From NCBI GenBank assembly GCA_964596345.1, contig CAZQSZ010000002.1, positions 62,001 to 126,000 on the forward strand: a stretch of DNA of 64,000 nt, read 5' to 3'. The stretch's first letter is position 1; the number at the start of each line of letters is the position of its first letter. The notes below the pieces were generated by a model, which was not told the DNA's origin, searched no databases, and saw only the letters and a program-made list of their open reading frames with translations. The stretch comes from CADEDV01 sp964596345. Its GTDB lineage: Bacteria; Bacteroidota; Bacteroidia; Chitinophagales; Chitinophagaceae. Below, piece after piece: positions 1-8,001 of this stretch. The translations under genes and the position numbers were made by a program.

Positions 1-153
1 ATTACAACCGCGGATGTAGATAAGGCTGATGAAATGTTCCTGTCCAATGCTATTTATGGCCTTAAATGGGTGAGGCGGTTTCAAAATAAGCAGTTTGGTA
101 ATACCGAAACCACTAAAATTTACCGGGATTTTGTGCAAACAATCAACGAGTGA
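1..153 (+). CDS. Class IV aminotransferase, C-terminal fragment (partial)
   Basis: An open frame runs from the first base to a TGA at 151-153 and encodes the last 50 residues of a protein cut by the window edge. The tail contains DEMFLSNAIYGLKWVRRF, which resembles the C-terminal segment of fold-type IV PLP aminotransferases such as branched-chain aminotransferase or aminodeoxychorismate lyase (PabC-like). In those enzymes this part lies near the PLP phosphate site. The exact substrate cannot be told from this fragment. It reads in the same direction as the photolyase, which starts 31 bp later. Confidence 0.6.
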   Translation: MTTADVDKADEMFLSNAIYGLKWVRRFQNKQFGNTETTKIYRDFVQTINE

Positions 154-184
154 TCTTGTTTAGTCTAAAATCTCCGCAGCAAAC

Positions 185-1489
185 ATGAAGCCCACCGTTA
201 ATTTGTTCTGGTTTCGCCGGGATCTCCGGCTGGAGGATAATGCCGGATTGTATCATGCATTAAAGGACAACAACCCGGTTGTTCCTATTTTTATTTTTGA
301 CAGGAATATACTGGATGAACTGGAAGACAGAACGGACAGGAGAGTAGAATTCATTCACCTGGCACTGCAACAAATACAGCAGCAACTAGTAAAACTGGGT
401 TCAACACTGGATGTACGGTATGGCTTCCCGGAACAGGTGTATAAGGAATTGCTGCAGGAGTATAACGTACAGAAGGTGTTTACCAATCATGATTACGAAC
501 CCTATGCTCAAAAAAGAGATACAACGATTGCACATTTACTCCAGACTCATGAAGCCGGCTTTCATACCTTCAAAGACCAGGTGATCCTGGAAAAGAACGA
601 AGTATTGAAAGATGACGGGAAGCCATATACTGTTTTCACGCCTTACTCCCGTAAATGGAAGGCAGTATTGACGGAGTTTCACCTGAAGCCCTACCCCAAT
701 AAAAAGTATTTCAGGAATTTTTATAAACAACCGGAACGCACCATCATTTCATTGGCAGCCATGAATTTTAAAGCAACCGGTTTACCTTTCCCGGGTAAGG
801 AATGGCAAGGTGCCATCATCCGGAATTATAAAGAGCAGCGGGATATTCCTTCCATACAAGGCACATCAAGACTGAGTGTCCATCTTCGGTTTGGTACGAT
901 CAGTATCCGCACCTTAGCTGCTGAAGCCGGTGCTTTCAATGAAACATTTTTAAATGAGCTGATCTGGCGGGATTTTTATCATATGATACTCTGGCATTTT
1001 CCACATGTCGTGGGTCATGCATTTAAAAAAGAATATGATACTATCCAATGGCGAAATAATGAAACGGAATTTGCGGCCTGGTGTGCCGGGCAAACCGGCT
1101 ACCCGATCGTGGATGCCGGGATGAGAGAACTTAATGAAACCGGCTTTATGCATAACCGGGTACGGATGATCGTGGCGAGTTTTCTTACCAAACATTTGCT
1201 GATCGACTGGCGATGGGGCGAAGCCTATTTTGCCAAAAAATTATTAGACTTTGACCTGGCGGCCAATAATGGCGGCTGGCAATGGGCTGCCGGCAGCGGA
1301 TGCGATGCGGCCCCTTATTTCAGGGTATTTAACCCTTACCTGCAAACACAGAAATTTGATCCCGAATTAAAGTATGTCAGGAAATGGGTGCCTGAGCTGG
1401 AAGAGTTTTCTTATCCTCAACCCATCGTGGCGCATGAAGTAGCAAGAAAACGTTGCCTGGAAACCTATGCGGTAGCTTTAAAGAAATAA
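185..1489 (+). CDS. phr: Deoxyribodipyrimidine photo-lyase (cryptochrome/photolyase family)
   Basis: This 434-residue flavoenzyme would split UV-induced cyclobutane pyrimidine dimers with light energy. The N-terminal antenna-binding alpha/beta domain opens with LFWFRRDLRLEDN (about residues 8-20), a hallmark of class I photolyases and related cryptochromes. The C-terminal FAD-binding domain carries GTSRLSVHLRFGTIS and the AANNGGWQWAAGSG stretch (about 360-373), followed by DAAPYFRVFNP. The length is normal for a single-domain bacterial photolyase. The last 12 bp overlap the end of mqnD on the opposite strand. A cryptochrome with a purely signalling role cannot be fully excluded by motif reading. 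Confidence 0.93.
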   Translation: MKPTVNLFWFRRDLRLEDNAGLYHALKDNNPVVPIFIFDRNILDELEDRTDRRVEFIHLALQQIQQQLVKLGSTLDVRYGFPEQVYKELLQEYNVQKVFTNHDYEPYAQKRDTTIAHLLQTHEAGFHTFKDQVILEKNEVLKDDGKPYTVFTPYSRKWKAVLTEFHLKPYPNKKYFRNFYKQPERTIISLAAMNFKATGLPFPGKEWQGAIIRNYKEQRDIPSIQGTSRLSVHLRFGTISIRTLAAEAGAFNETFLNELIWRDFYHMILWHFPHVVGHAFKKEYDTIQWRNNETEFAAWCAGQTGYPIVDAGMRELNETGFMHNRVRMIVASFLTKHLLIDWRWGEAYFAKKLLDFDLAANNGGWQWAAGSGCDAAPYFRVFNPYLQTQKFDPELKYVRKWVPELEEFSYPQPIVAHEVARKRCLETYAVALKK

Positions 1490-2314
1490 AACATCTTCGT
1501 CATCCGTTTCCAGGTCATGCAATTCGAGAAACACTTCATGTAAAGATTCAATAGCCATTCTTCCTTCATCACCCAGGTCAAGACTGTAATTGTTTACATA
1601 CAGGTCAATATGCTGCCGCATCACTTCTTCACTCATTTCCTGGGAATGCTGTTTTACATATTCGGGGATGAGAGGATAATTTGTAAAAGCATATTCAAGG
1701 CTTTGGCGGATCAGCCCGTTTATTTTTAATGCCACGGATCTTTTTACCGATTGATTGATGGCGATACCACCTAACGGAATAGGCAGCCCTGTTTTTGCTT
1801 CCCAATATTCACCAAGGTCTTTTACTTTATGCAAACCTTTTTGCTGGTACGTAAACCGGTTTTCATGAATGATGACACCCAGGTCTGTCTCTTTATTCAG
1901 CAATGCGCCTTCAATAGACGAAAAGAGCATGAATTTTTTGTCAGTGGCACCGGGATAGGCATAACTGAACAGCAGGTTCGCCGTGGTATGAATACCCGGT
2001 AAGGCAACAGAGGCCTGGTTCACATCATCATCAGACAGTTCCTGGGCGGAATCAGTTATTAATAAGGGTCCGACTCCTTTTCCCAATGCACTGCCTGCGT
2101 TTAACAATGTATAATGTTGCAAGGAACGGAAGAAAGCCGGGAAGCTGAGTTTGGTAATCGCTAATTTCCCCTCCAGTGCCCATTGGTTGAGTGTTTCCAC
2201 ATCTGCCAGCACCGTTTCAAATTCAAATCCTTCCGTGTCAATTTTTTTGTTGACAAGGGCATCAAAGATAAAAGTATCGTTGGGGCAGGGTGAAAAGCCT
2301 AATGTGAATTTCAT
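1478..2314 (-). CDS. mqnD: 1,4-dihydroxy-6-naphthoate synthase (MqnD)
   Basis: MqnD converts cyclic dehypoxanthine futalosine to 1,4-dihydroxy-6-naphthoate in the futalosine route to menaquinone. The 278-residue protein begins with FTLGFSPCPNDTFIFDAL, the signature start of this periplasmic-binding-protein-like family. TKLSFPAFF and the glycine-rich GSALGKGVGPLL follow, as expected for the ligand-binding cleft. Its ATG overlaps the stop of the upstream mqnB by 4 bp (ATGA), so the two are probably translationally coupled. Finding mqnD with mqnB indicates that this organism makes menaquinone by the futalosine route; mqnA, mqnC and mqnE are not in the window. Confidence 0.93.
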   Translation of the reverse strand: MKFTLGFSPCPNDTFIFDALVNKKIDTEGFEFETVLADVETLNQWALEGKLAITKLSFPAFFRSLQHYTLLNAGSALGKGVGPLLITDSAQELSDDDVNQASVALPGIHTTANLLFSYAYPGATDKKFMLFSSIEGALLNKETDLGVIIHENRFTYQQKGLHKVKDLGEYWEAKTGLPIPLGGIAINQSVKRSVALKINGLIRQSLEYAFTNYPLIPEYVKQHSQEMSEEVMRQHIDLYVNNYSLDLGDEGRMAIESLHEVFLELHDLETDDEDVLFL

Positions 2315-2964
2315 ACTAATGCTAACAAACGGGTCAGTTCCTTGTTCAGGTTAATAATGGATTCTTTCATGGTCCAGTTCTTTTTATTCCTCTCCGCAAT
2401 ATAATTGCTGGTACTTCTTAATTGGATAAAAGGAATTTTTTCCAGCAGGCAAACATAGTGCAGGGCGGCTCCTTCCATCGATTCAACTACCGGGTTAAAA
2501 TGATCTTTATAAAAAGCTACTTTCTTTTTTGAAGTAGTGATCTCGTTCACAGAAATACCTTTAACCTTTTTTAGTTTCGTATTTTTAAGAATATCATTCT
2601 TATTGACGAGCCATCCATTGGAATAAGGATGCTGGTTTTGCCGCACCAGCTTCAGGTCAAACAATGTTTTGAATTGATTCAGTTCAATCACACTTTGGTC
2701 GGCAATAGTTTCCTGTTTTACGGCAAACACTGTTCCCAACGGAAGAGAGGTATCAAAACAACCTGCCACACCCGCCTGTATCACCAGGTCAGGCCGTTTT
2801 AATTGCAGATGTTTTGATAAACTGTACGTAGTGGCTGTTAACCCGATACCTGTTATTAATACGTCAATATCCTGCTTGTGAAAAAAAGAAGCATCCTGTT
2901 TCCTGAATTGTTCCAGGAAAGGCGTGAGTTCTATGGAAGTGGCGGTGGTAACCAGTATATTCAT
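2311..2964 (-). CDS. mqnB: Futalosine hydrolase (MqnB)
   Basis: This 217-residue nucleosidase would remove hypoxanthine from futalosine in menaquinone biosynthesis. It resembles MTA/SAH nucleosidases: MNILVTTATSIELTPFL at the start, GIGLTATTYSL, the purine-binding region IQAGVAGCFD, and the catalytic-side VVESMEGAALHYV near the C-terminus. A longer frame opens at 2997, but that ATG falls inside a TAACTTTG -7 element (2995-3002). The ATG at 2964 begins the conserved sequence and follows an AGGAAAAGG stretch, so it is preferred. It overlaps mqnD by 4 bp. Confidence 0.9.
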   Translation of the reverse strand: MNILVTTATSIELTPFLEQFRKQDASFFHKQDIDVLITGIGLTATTYSLSKHLQLKRPDLVIQAGVAGCFDTSLPLGTVFAVKQETIADQSVIELNQFKTLFDLKLVRQNQHPYSNGWLVNKNDILKNTKLKKVKGISVNEITTSKKKVAFYKDHFNPVVESMEGAALHYVCLLEKIPFIQLRSTSNYIAERNKKNWTMKESIINLNKELTRLLALV

Positions 2965-2994
2965 ATAAAAACCTTTTCCTGCAGGAAAGGCAGG

Positions 2995-3002
2995 CAAAGT
3001 TA
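2995..3002 (-). promoter_or_regulatory. -7 promoter element for mqnB-mqnD
   Basis: TAACTTTG on the minus strand matches the Bacteroidota consensus TAnnTTTG and lies 31 bp before the mqnB start. No clear -33 TTTG is seen at the usual 19-21 bp spacing. Confidence 0.5.
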
Positions 3003-3028
3003 TTGATTAATCAGCAGCTCTTTTGGCT

Positions 3029-3036
3029 TACCTTTG
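3029..3036 (+). promoter_or_regulatory. -7 promoter element for the PTPS/QueD-folE cluster
   Basis: TACCTTTG matches TAnnTTTG and is followed by CGGC, the same downstream bases seen at other promoters here. It is divergent from the mqnB promoter 27 bp away and would give a leader of roughly 65-70 nt before the first PTPS gene. Confidence 0.5.
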
Positions 3037-3108
3037 CGGCCTGCCAGCCATATGGCATGGCCTCACTTTTCCTCCGCCCAATTGCTGTGAGGAAACAAAA
3101 AGTAAAGC

Positions 3109-3519
3109 ATGGTTTACTTAACAAGATCAGAACATTTTAATGCGGCGCACAAGTTGTACAACCCCAACTGGACCCCCGAAAAAAATGATGAAGTATTTGG
3201 AAAATGCGCCAACCAGAACTGGCATGGACATAATTATGAGCTGTTGGTAACCGTAAAGGGTAAGTCTGATCCCGGGACCGGTTTTGTATTTGATGTAAAA
3301 AGACTCAGCATTATCATCAAAGAACATATCATTGAGAAACTGGATCACCGCAACCTGAACGTGGATGTGGATTTCATGAAGGGGCAACTGTGCAGTACTG
3401 AAAACCTGGCCATAGCTATCTGGCAGCAACTGAGACCTCATTTACCATCGGGTGTTCAATTGCATGCTATTAAATTGTATGAAACACCCCGGATCTATGT
3501 AGAGTATTTCGGAGAATAA
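3109..3519 (+). CDS. queD: 6-carboxytetrahydropterin synthase / 6-pyruvoyl-tetrahydropterin synthase family (copy 1)
   Basis: This 136-residue protein acts on dihydroneopterin triphosphate, the FolE product. QueD members make 6-carboxy-tetrahydropterin for queuosine; PTPS members make 6-pyruvoyl-tetrahydropterin. Zinc ligands are visible in HFNAAH (about residues 9-14) and WHGHNYEL. The catalytic cysteine is in VFGKCANQN, the acid-base histidine in LDHRNLN, and the substrate glutamate in YETPR. The VFGKC-NxNxHGHNYE spacing looks more like eukaryotic-type PTPS than E. coli QueD, so the queD label is tentative. A close paralog follows, with folE behind it. Confidence 0.85.
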   Translation: MVYLTRSEHFNAAHKLYNPNWTPEKNDEVFGKCANQNWHGHNYELLVTVKGKSDPGTGFVFDVKRLSIIIKEHIIEKLDHRNLNVDVDFMKGQLCSTENLAIAIWQQLRPHLPSGVQLHAIKLYETPRIYVEYFGE

Positions 3520-3636
3520 CAAAATGAGTTCCTGAACTTTTACCTTCTTCACCTGTTGTAGTAGCGATACCGGGAATTTTGTCTTTTTAAAGACATTTAC
3601 TAATAACAGAGCCTGTTTATTTCGTAATTTGAATAC

Positions 3637-4050
3637 ATGAGTAAGAAAGTAGCGGTTTTCAGAAGGGAGCATTTTAACGCAGCACACCGGTTGTTCAACC
3701 CGGATTGGGATGATGCTACAAATGAGAAAGTGTTTGGCAAATGTGCACTGCCTAATTATCACGGCCATAATTATGAACTGGAAGTGAAAGTGGTGGGCCT
3801 GCCGGATGAAAAAACAGGATATGTAATGGACCTGAAAGAACTCAGTGATCTCGTAAAGCGGGAAATTCATTCCCGGTTTGATCATAAGAACCTGAACCTG
3901 GATACGGAAGAATTCAAAGAACTGAACCCGACGGCTGAAAATATCGTCATCGTTATTTATGATCTGCTGCGTCCGCATATTGACCCAAAAATGGAACTGC
4001 AGATCCGGTTGTTCGAAACGCCCAGAAATTTTGTCGAATACCCGGCATAA
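3637..4050 (+). CDS. 6-carboxytetrahydropterin synthase / PTPS family (copy 2)
   Basis: This 137-residue paralog of the preceding gene keeps all expected active-site motifs: HFNAAH, VFGKCALPN with the catalytic cysteine, YHGHNYEL, FDHKNLN and FETPR. It lies 33 bp upstream of folE and 117 bp downstream of copy 1, all on the same strand, so the three probably form one pterin operon. Both copies look intact. One may serve queuosine synthesis and the other a different tetrahydropterin, but the sequence does not show which. The two differ most in the region after the His-Asn motif. Confidence 0.85.
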   Translation: MSKKVAVFRREHFNAAHRLFNPDWDDATNEKVFGKCALPNYHGHNYELEVKVVGLPDEKTGYVMDLKELSDLVKREIHSRFDHKNLNLDTEEFKELNPTAENIVIVIYDLLRPHIDPKMELQIRLFETPRNFVEYPA

Positions 4051-4083
4051 ATTATTTATAAAAGACCTTTAGAAGTAAACATT

Positions 4084-4680
4084 ATGGCATATAAAAAGAC
4101 AGAACAATACGACGAGCAAACAACATCGGCGCTTATAAAAAATTATAAGGAGGCTATCGGTTTGCTGGGAGAAGATCCTGAAAGAGAAGGGTTGCTGAAA
4201 ACACCGGAAAGAGTGGCGAAAGCAATGCAATACCTTACGCAGGGATACCAGCTGGATGCACATGCTATTCTGAATTCAGCCAAATTTCATGAACCTGTCA
4301 GTGAGATGATCGTGGTGAAGGATATTGAAGTGTACAGTATGTGTGAACACCATATGCTCCCTTTCTTTGGTAAAGCACATGTGGCCTATATCCCGAACGG
4401 CTGGATAACTGGATTGAGCAAGATCGCCAGGGTAGTGGATGTTTATGCAAGACGTATGCAGGTGCAGGAACGATTAACCGTGCAGATCATGGATGCGATC
4501 AAAGAAACACTGAACCCGATGGGAGTAGCCGTGGTGATCGAAGCACAGCATTTGTGCATGATGATGCGGGGTGTGCAAAAACAAAATTCTACGACTACCA
4601 CATCCGCTTTTGATGGAGAATTTCAAAAAAACTCGACCCGGAGTGAGTTTTTGAAACTAATTACAGCCCGTCTCAGCTGA
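4084..4680 (+). CDS. folE: GTP cyclohydrolase I (FolE)
   Basis: FolE opens the imidazole ring of GTP to form 7,8-dihydroneopterin triphosphate, the first step to folate, queuosine and tetrahydropterins. The 198-residue protein has the zinc and active-site motif MCEHHMLPFFGKAHVAY, then WITGLSKIARVVDVYARR, and near the end EAQHLCMMMRGVQKQ with the last zinc cysteine. The length is normal for the homodecameric FolE1 family. It is the third gene of a pterin cluster whose two upstream members use its product. A stem-loop at 4703-4745 probably ends the transcript. Confidence 0.95.
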   Translation: MAYKKTEQYDEQTTSALIKNYKEAIGLLGEDPEREGLLKTPERVAKAMQYLTQGYQLDAHAILNSAKFHEPVSEMIVVKDIEVYSMCEHHMLPFFGKAHVAYIPNGWITGLSKIARVVDVYARRMQVQERLTVQIMDAIKETLNPMGVAVVIEAQHLCMMMRGVQKQNSTTTTSAFDGEFQKNSTRSEFLKLITARLS

Positions 4681-4702
4681 TTATCAGCAATATTTTTAAT
4701 TA

Positions 4703-4745
4703 ATGCCACAAAGATTTTTCTAATTAAAAGCTTTGCGGCATTTTT
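4703..4745 (+). terminator. Intrinsic terminator after folE
   Basis: An 11-bp stem with one mismatch (4703-4713 with 4731-4741) is followed by a T run. The right arm also contains CTTTGCGGC, which resembles the -7 region of other promoters here, so the site may double as the start region for fabD. Confidence 0.6.
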
Positions 4746-4768
4746 GTTTGGATTAACTACCACCAAGA

Positions 4769-5659
4769 ATGAAACATGCATACATATTTCCCGGGCAGGG
4801 TTCGCAATTTCCGGGAATGGGAAAAGAACATTACGAGAACAGTGCTTTTGCAAAGAAATTATTTGAACAAGCAAATGAAGTGTTGGGCTTTCGTATTTCG
4901 GACGTGATGTTCAACGGAACAGAAGAGGACCTGAAGCAGACCAATGTAACCCAACCCGCTGTTTTTTTACATTCTATTATCGCTTACCGCAGTATTGAAA
5001 GTGCATCGCCTGATATGGTGGCCGGTCATTCACTCGGCGAATTTTCTGCTTTAGTGGCCAATGGCACATTGAGTTTTGATGATGCACTGTCACTTGTTTC
5101 TATCCGGGCCAAAGCTATGCAGAAAGCATGTGAGATGAATCCCTCTACCATGGCTGCTGTATTGGCACTGGCTGATGATAAAGTAGAAGCCATATGCGCA
5201 GAAGTACAAAGCGAAACCGGTGAGATCGTCGTTCCTGCTAATTATAACTGTCCTGGTCAGTTAGTGATCAGCGGCTCCATAAAAGGAATAGAAGTGGCTT
5301 GCGAAAGAATGAAAGCCGCGGGAGCCAAAAGGGCATTGGTATTGCCGGTGGGGGGTGCTTTTCATTCACCACTGATGGAACCGGCCAAGGAAGAGTTGGC
5401 AGCCGCCATTGAAGCCACTAAATTTCATACACCCACCTGTGCCGTTTACCAGAACGTTGCAGCCAAAGCGGTAATGGATAGGGAAGAGATCAAACAAAAC
5501 CTTATTGATCAGTTAACCGGAGCAGTAAGATGGACACAAAGTGTGCAGGCCATGATTGCTGACGGGGCTTCCCAATTCACAGAAGCAGGACCAGGAAAAG
5601 TGTTGCAGGGTTTAGTGTTGAAAATTGATAAGACCATGCAGGCTGATGGGGTAAGCTGA
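4769..5659 (+). CDS. fabD: Malonyl-CoA:ACP transacylase (FabD)
   Basis: FabD transfers malonyl from CoA to acyl carrier protein to start fatty acid elongation. The 296-residue protein begins IFPGQGSQFPGMGKEH, has the catalytic serine in AGHSLGEFSAL, the substrate arginine in SIRAKAMQKA, and the catalytic histidine in VGGAFHSPLM. NYNCPGQLVISG is also typical. Length and order fit the family. It lies alone between the folE terminator and a bidirectional terminator. fabH is on the other strand 4 kb away, so fatty acid genes are not clustered here. Confidence 0.96.
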   Translation: MKHAYIFPGQGSQFPGMGKEHYENSAFAKKLFEQANEVLGFRISDVMFNGTEEDLKQTNVTQPAVFLHSIIAYRSIESASPDMVAGHSLGEFSALVANGTLSFDDALSLVSIRAKAMQKACEMNPSTMAAVLALADDKVEAICAEVQSETGEIVVPANYNCPGQLVISGSIKGIEVACERMKAAGAKRALVLPVGGAFHSPLMEPAKEELAAAIEATKFHTPTCAVYQNVAAKAVMDREEIKQNLIDQLTGAVRWTQSVQAMIADGASQFTEAGPGKVLQGLVLKIDKTMQADGVS

Positions 5660-5675
5660 TTTTTAAGTGTAAGAT

Positions 5676-5713
5676 AAAAAGACAAAACCCGGGTACCCGG
5701 GTTTTGTCTTTTT
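5676..5713. terminator. Bidirectional terminator: 38-bp perfect palindrome
   Basis: Two exactly complementary 19-base arms meet at GGGTACCC with no loop bases, flanked by A5 on the left and T5 on the right, so it can terminate from both sides. It lies between convergent fabD and the GNAT gene, and its right end includes the first bases of the GNAT stop codon. Confidence 0.9.
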
Positions 5714-6161
5714 AGAAATGAAGTGAGCAGTTGATCCATTCCTCATCCAATGTGGCATTATATTTTTTATAGAAATTGATGGCAGGCTCATTCCATTCCA
5801 GCACCTGCCACATCATGCCGGTAAATTTTTTCTCCTTTGCTTCTCCGATCAACCTGTCCATTAATAATTTTCCAATGCCTTTCCCCCTGGCCTGTTGCGT
5901 AACGATGATGTCTTCAAGATACATCCGCTGCCCCTTCCAGGTGGAATAGCGGATATAATATAGTGCAAAGCCAAGGATGATGCCGTTCTCTTCAGCTACA
6001 AATGCCCACCATACAGGCTTTTTGCCAAAACCACTTTCTATAAAATGATCCATGGTAACGGTTACTTCCTGCGGCGCTTTTTCATATAGTGCCAGTTCCT
6101 TTATTAATTCCAATAACCTTGGACAATCTTCTTTACTGGCCTTGCGGATTGTAATGTTCAT
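5712..6161 (-). CDS. GNAT family N-acetyltransferase
   Basis: This 149-residue protein should transfer acetyl from acetyl-CoA to an amine. The fold is seen in ITIRKASKEDCPRLLELI at the start, WWAFVAEENGIILGFALYY in the middle strands, and the acetyl-CoA pyrophosphate loop QQARGKGIGKLLMDRLI. LEWNEPAINFYKKYNA then completes the core. It resembles the diamine/spermidine acetyltransferase-like GNAT group, but the substrate is not determined. It starts 3 bp after the stop of the serine hydrolase gene and is the last gene of a three-gene minus-strand run. Its stop codon overlaps the palindromic terminator. Confidence 0.85.
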   Translation of the reverse strand: MNITIRKASKEDCPRLLELIKELALYEKAPQEVTVTMDHFIESGFGKKPVWWAFVAEENGIILGFALYYIRYSTWKGQRMYLEDIIVTQQARGKGIGKLLMDRLIGEAKEKKFTGMMWQVLEWNEPAINFYKKYNATLDEEWINCSLHF

Positions 6162-6164
6162 GTT

Positions 6165-7985
6165 CTATTTTTTTCTTGTAGCTTTAAATGTACCGTTGGG
6201 TTGTATAAAACTCACTGCGGTTACTTCGCCTTTATCATCTTTTTCAAACTTTACACTGTAGCCTGTCAACGCTTTAAGTGCAAAGACATTTTTTTCTGTT
6301 GGTATAAGTTCGTACTCCGGCTGGCCTTCTAAAAAGGCAAATAGTGTTTTGTCTCCCTTAATAAAAAATTTGGCTATTACACCAGGTGCCAGTTCAAACT
6401 CACCTTCATATTTCTTCAGTTCCTCTTTGCTGATTTCTTTTGGTTTGGGCTTGCGGGTAAACTCCATCGGCTTCAGCTCATCTTCAAATTGCATCAGCAG
6501 GGTAGTAATGTCGCCAGCTTCATTCATGCTGAACTGCACTTTAAACGGATCAGTTTCAGTGGTATCAATTCCCTCTGCAGGATTCACAAAAAACACCTGG
6601 AATACATCGTAATGATAATGACGCAGCCATATCTTTTTACCCGGAACCAGCAGGAATAATGAATCGCCATTTACTGTTGCTTCTGCTGTTCCATATCCGG
6701 GATGGCTATATAGGCCCTCATAGTCCTTTATTGGATGAGAAGGCTTTGTATCTTTCTTACGGGTACTTTCTGTTTTTGCAGTAGCCTCTTTGGCTTCTTT
6801 TTTTGCTTTGGCATCACTCGCTATTCTTTCACCCAGCCAATCAATGGGCTTTACTTTCAGCAGCCTGTCGGCAATGCTATTACGTACAAGAGCTGTAATA
6901 GCAGAGGCGTTTTGATTGGCAAGTACGATTATGCCAATGCTGTCAGAAGGAAAGAAACAGGTACTGGCAGAAAACCCATCAATATTACCACCATGCTCTA
7001 CCCGGTAGTGTCCCCGGTAAGAAGCAAGTGACCATCCAAACCCATAATTGGAAAAGAATATATCTGTTCTTTCTTTAGTAGGCAGCAAACTGCCTGCTAT
7101 CATTTGAGAACTTATAGCCTCCCGCATATAAGAAGCGGGAAACAGTTCCCTGCCATTTACTTTTCCCCCACTAATCCAGCACATTACCCATTTGGCCATT
7201 TCATTAACGCTGCTGTTAATACTGCCTGCAGGGCTCATGGCATTAATGTCGTAATAATCTGTTTTTTTAATAATGCTGTCTTTATAAACAGTATACCCAA
7301 AAGCAGGTTCTGCAGATTTTTTTAGTTCAGGAATAGATACATTTGAAGTGTTCATTCCAAGCGGAATCAATATTTTCTCTTTTATGTTCTTCTCCCAGCT
7401 TTGACCTGTTAATTTTTCTGTAACCATACCTTGTGCCAGAAACATAAAGTTGTTGTACTGCCAGCGTTGGCGTAGCGGAGCCGTGGGTTCCTGGAATTGA
7501 ATGCGCTGCAACATGCTGTCTCTTGAACTTGTATTAAAAAGGTACCAGGAGTAGTCATGCCGGGGTAAGCCAGTGCGGTGGCACATCATATCCCTTAGGG
7601 TTATGTTGTTATTCATTTCATTGTTGAAAAATTTCAGCTCTGGAAGATATTCCCGCACAGGTTTATCGTAAGATATTTTGCCATCTTTTTCCAACAGCCC
7701 AATGAGTAATGATGTAAATGCTTTGCTGCAAGAACCGATTGCAAATAAAGTATTGGGGGTAACTGGTAACTTACTTTCGTTATCCCGGTAGCCAAATCCT
7801 TTCGCATAGAGTATTTTGTTTTGGTTTACGACCGCTACGGCAAATCCGGCTCCTTTCCTTTCTTTTAAAATACGTTCCATCAGTGTATCAATACCAGCCA
7901 ACGGGTCGGCAGGGATGGCAGCTCTTTTTTGTGAGAAAGAAGGAATCAGCAGAAGCATTGAAACAAAAGCAAAGAGAAATCTCAT
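6165..7985 (-). CDS. Secreted serine hydrolase (class C beta-lactamase-like) with DUF3471-type tail
   Basis: This 606-residue exported protein has a signal peptide (MRFLFAFVSMLLLIPSFS) and a beta-lactamase/D-aminopeptidase fold. Motifs are the catalytic S85-C-S-K88, the YxN equivalent in QYNNFMFLAQG and the third motif in VEHGGNIDGF. A lysine-rich linker follows, and then a region of about 170 residues like the DUF3471 beta-barrel seen after such domains. The frame opens at 8021, but the ATG at 7985 gives a clean signal peptide and leaves 16 bp to the upstream gene. A peptidase or esterase role is likelier than drug resistance; the substrate is unknown. Confidence 0.85.
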   Translation of the reverse strand: MRFLFAFVSMLLLIPSFSQKRAAIPADPLAGIDTLMERILKERKGAGFAVAVVNQNKILYAKGFGYRDNESKLPVTPNTLFAIGSCSKAFTSLLIGLLEKDGKISYDKPVREYLPELKFFNNEMNNNITLRDMMCHRTGLPRHDYSWYLFNTSSRDSMLQRIQFQEPTAPLRQRWQYNNFMFLAQGMVTEKLTGQSWEKNIKEKILIPLGMNTSNVSIPELKKSAEPAFGYTVYKDSIIKKTDYYDINAMSPAGSINSSVNEMAKWVMCWISGGKVNGRELFPASYMREAISSQMIAGSLLPTKERTDIFFSNYGFGWSLASYRGHYRVEHGGNIDGFSASTCFFPSDSIGIIVLANQNASAITALVRNSIADRLLKVKPIDWLGERIASDAKAKKEAKEATAKTESTRKKDTKPSHPIKDYEGLYSHPGYGTAEATVNGDSLFLLVPGKKIWLRHYHYDVFQVFFVNPAEGIDTTETDPFKVQFSMNEAGDITTLLMQFEDELKPMEFTRKPKPKEISKEELKKYEGEFELAPGVIAKFFIKGDKTLFAFLEGQPEYELIPTEKNVFALKALTGYSVKFEKDDKGEVTAVSFIQPNGTFKATRKK

Positions 7986-8001
7986 GGTGTTGGGTTTATG
8001 G

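Noticed and set aside
536..1195. Minus-strand frames inside the photolyase gene
   Set aside because: They run opposite to a strongly conserved gene, have no recognisable domain or start signal, and are best explained as shadow frames.
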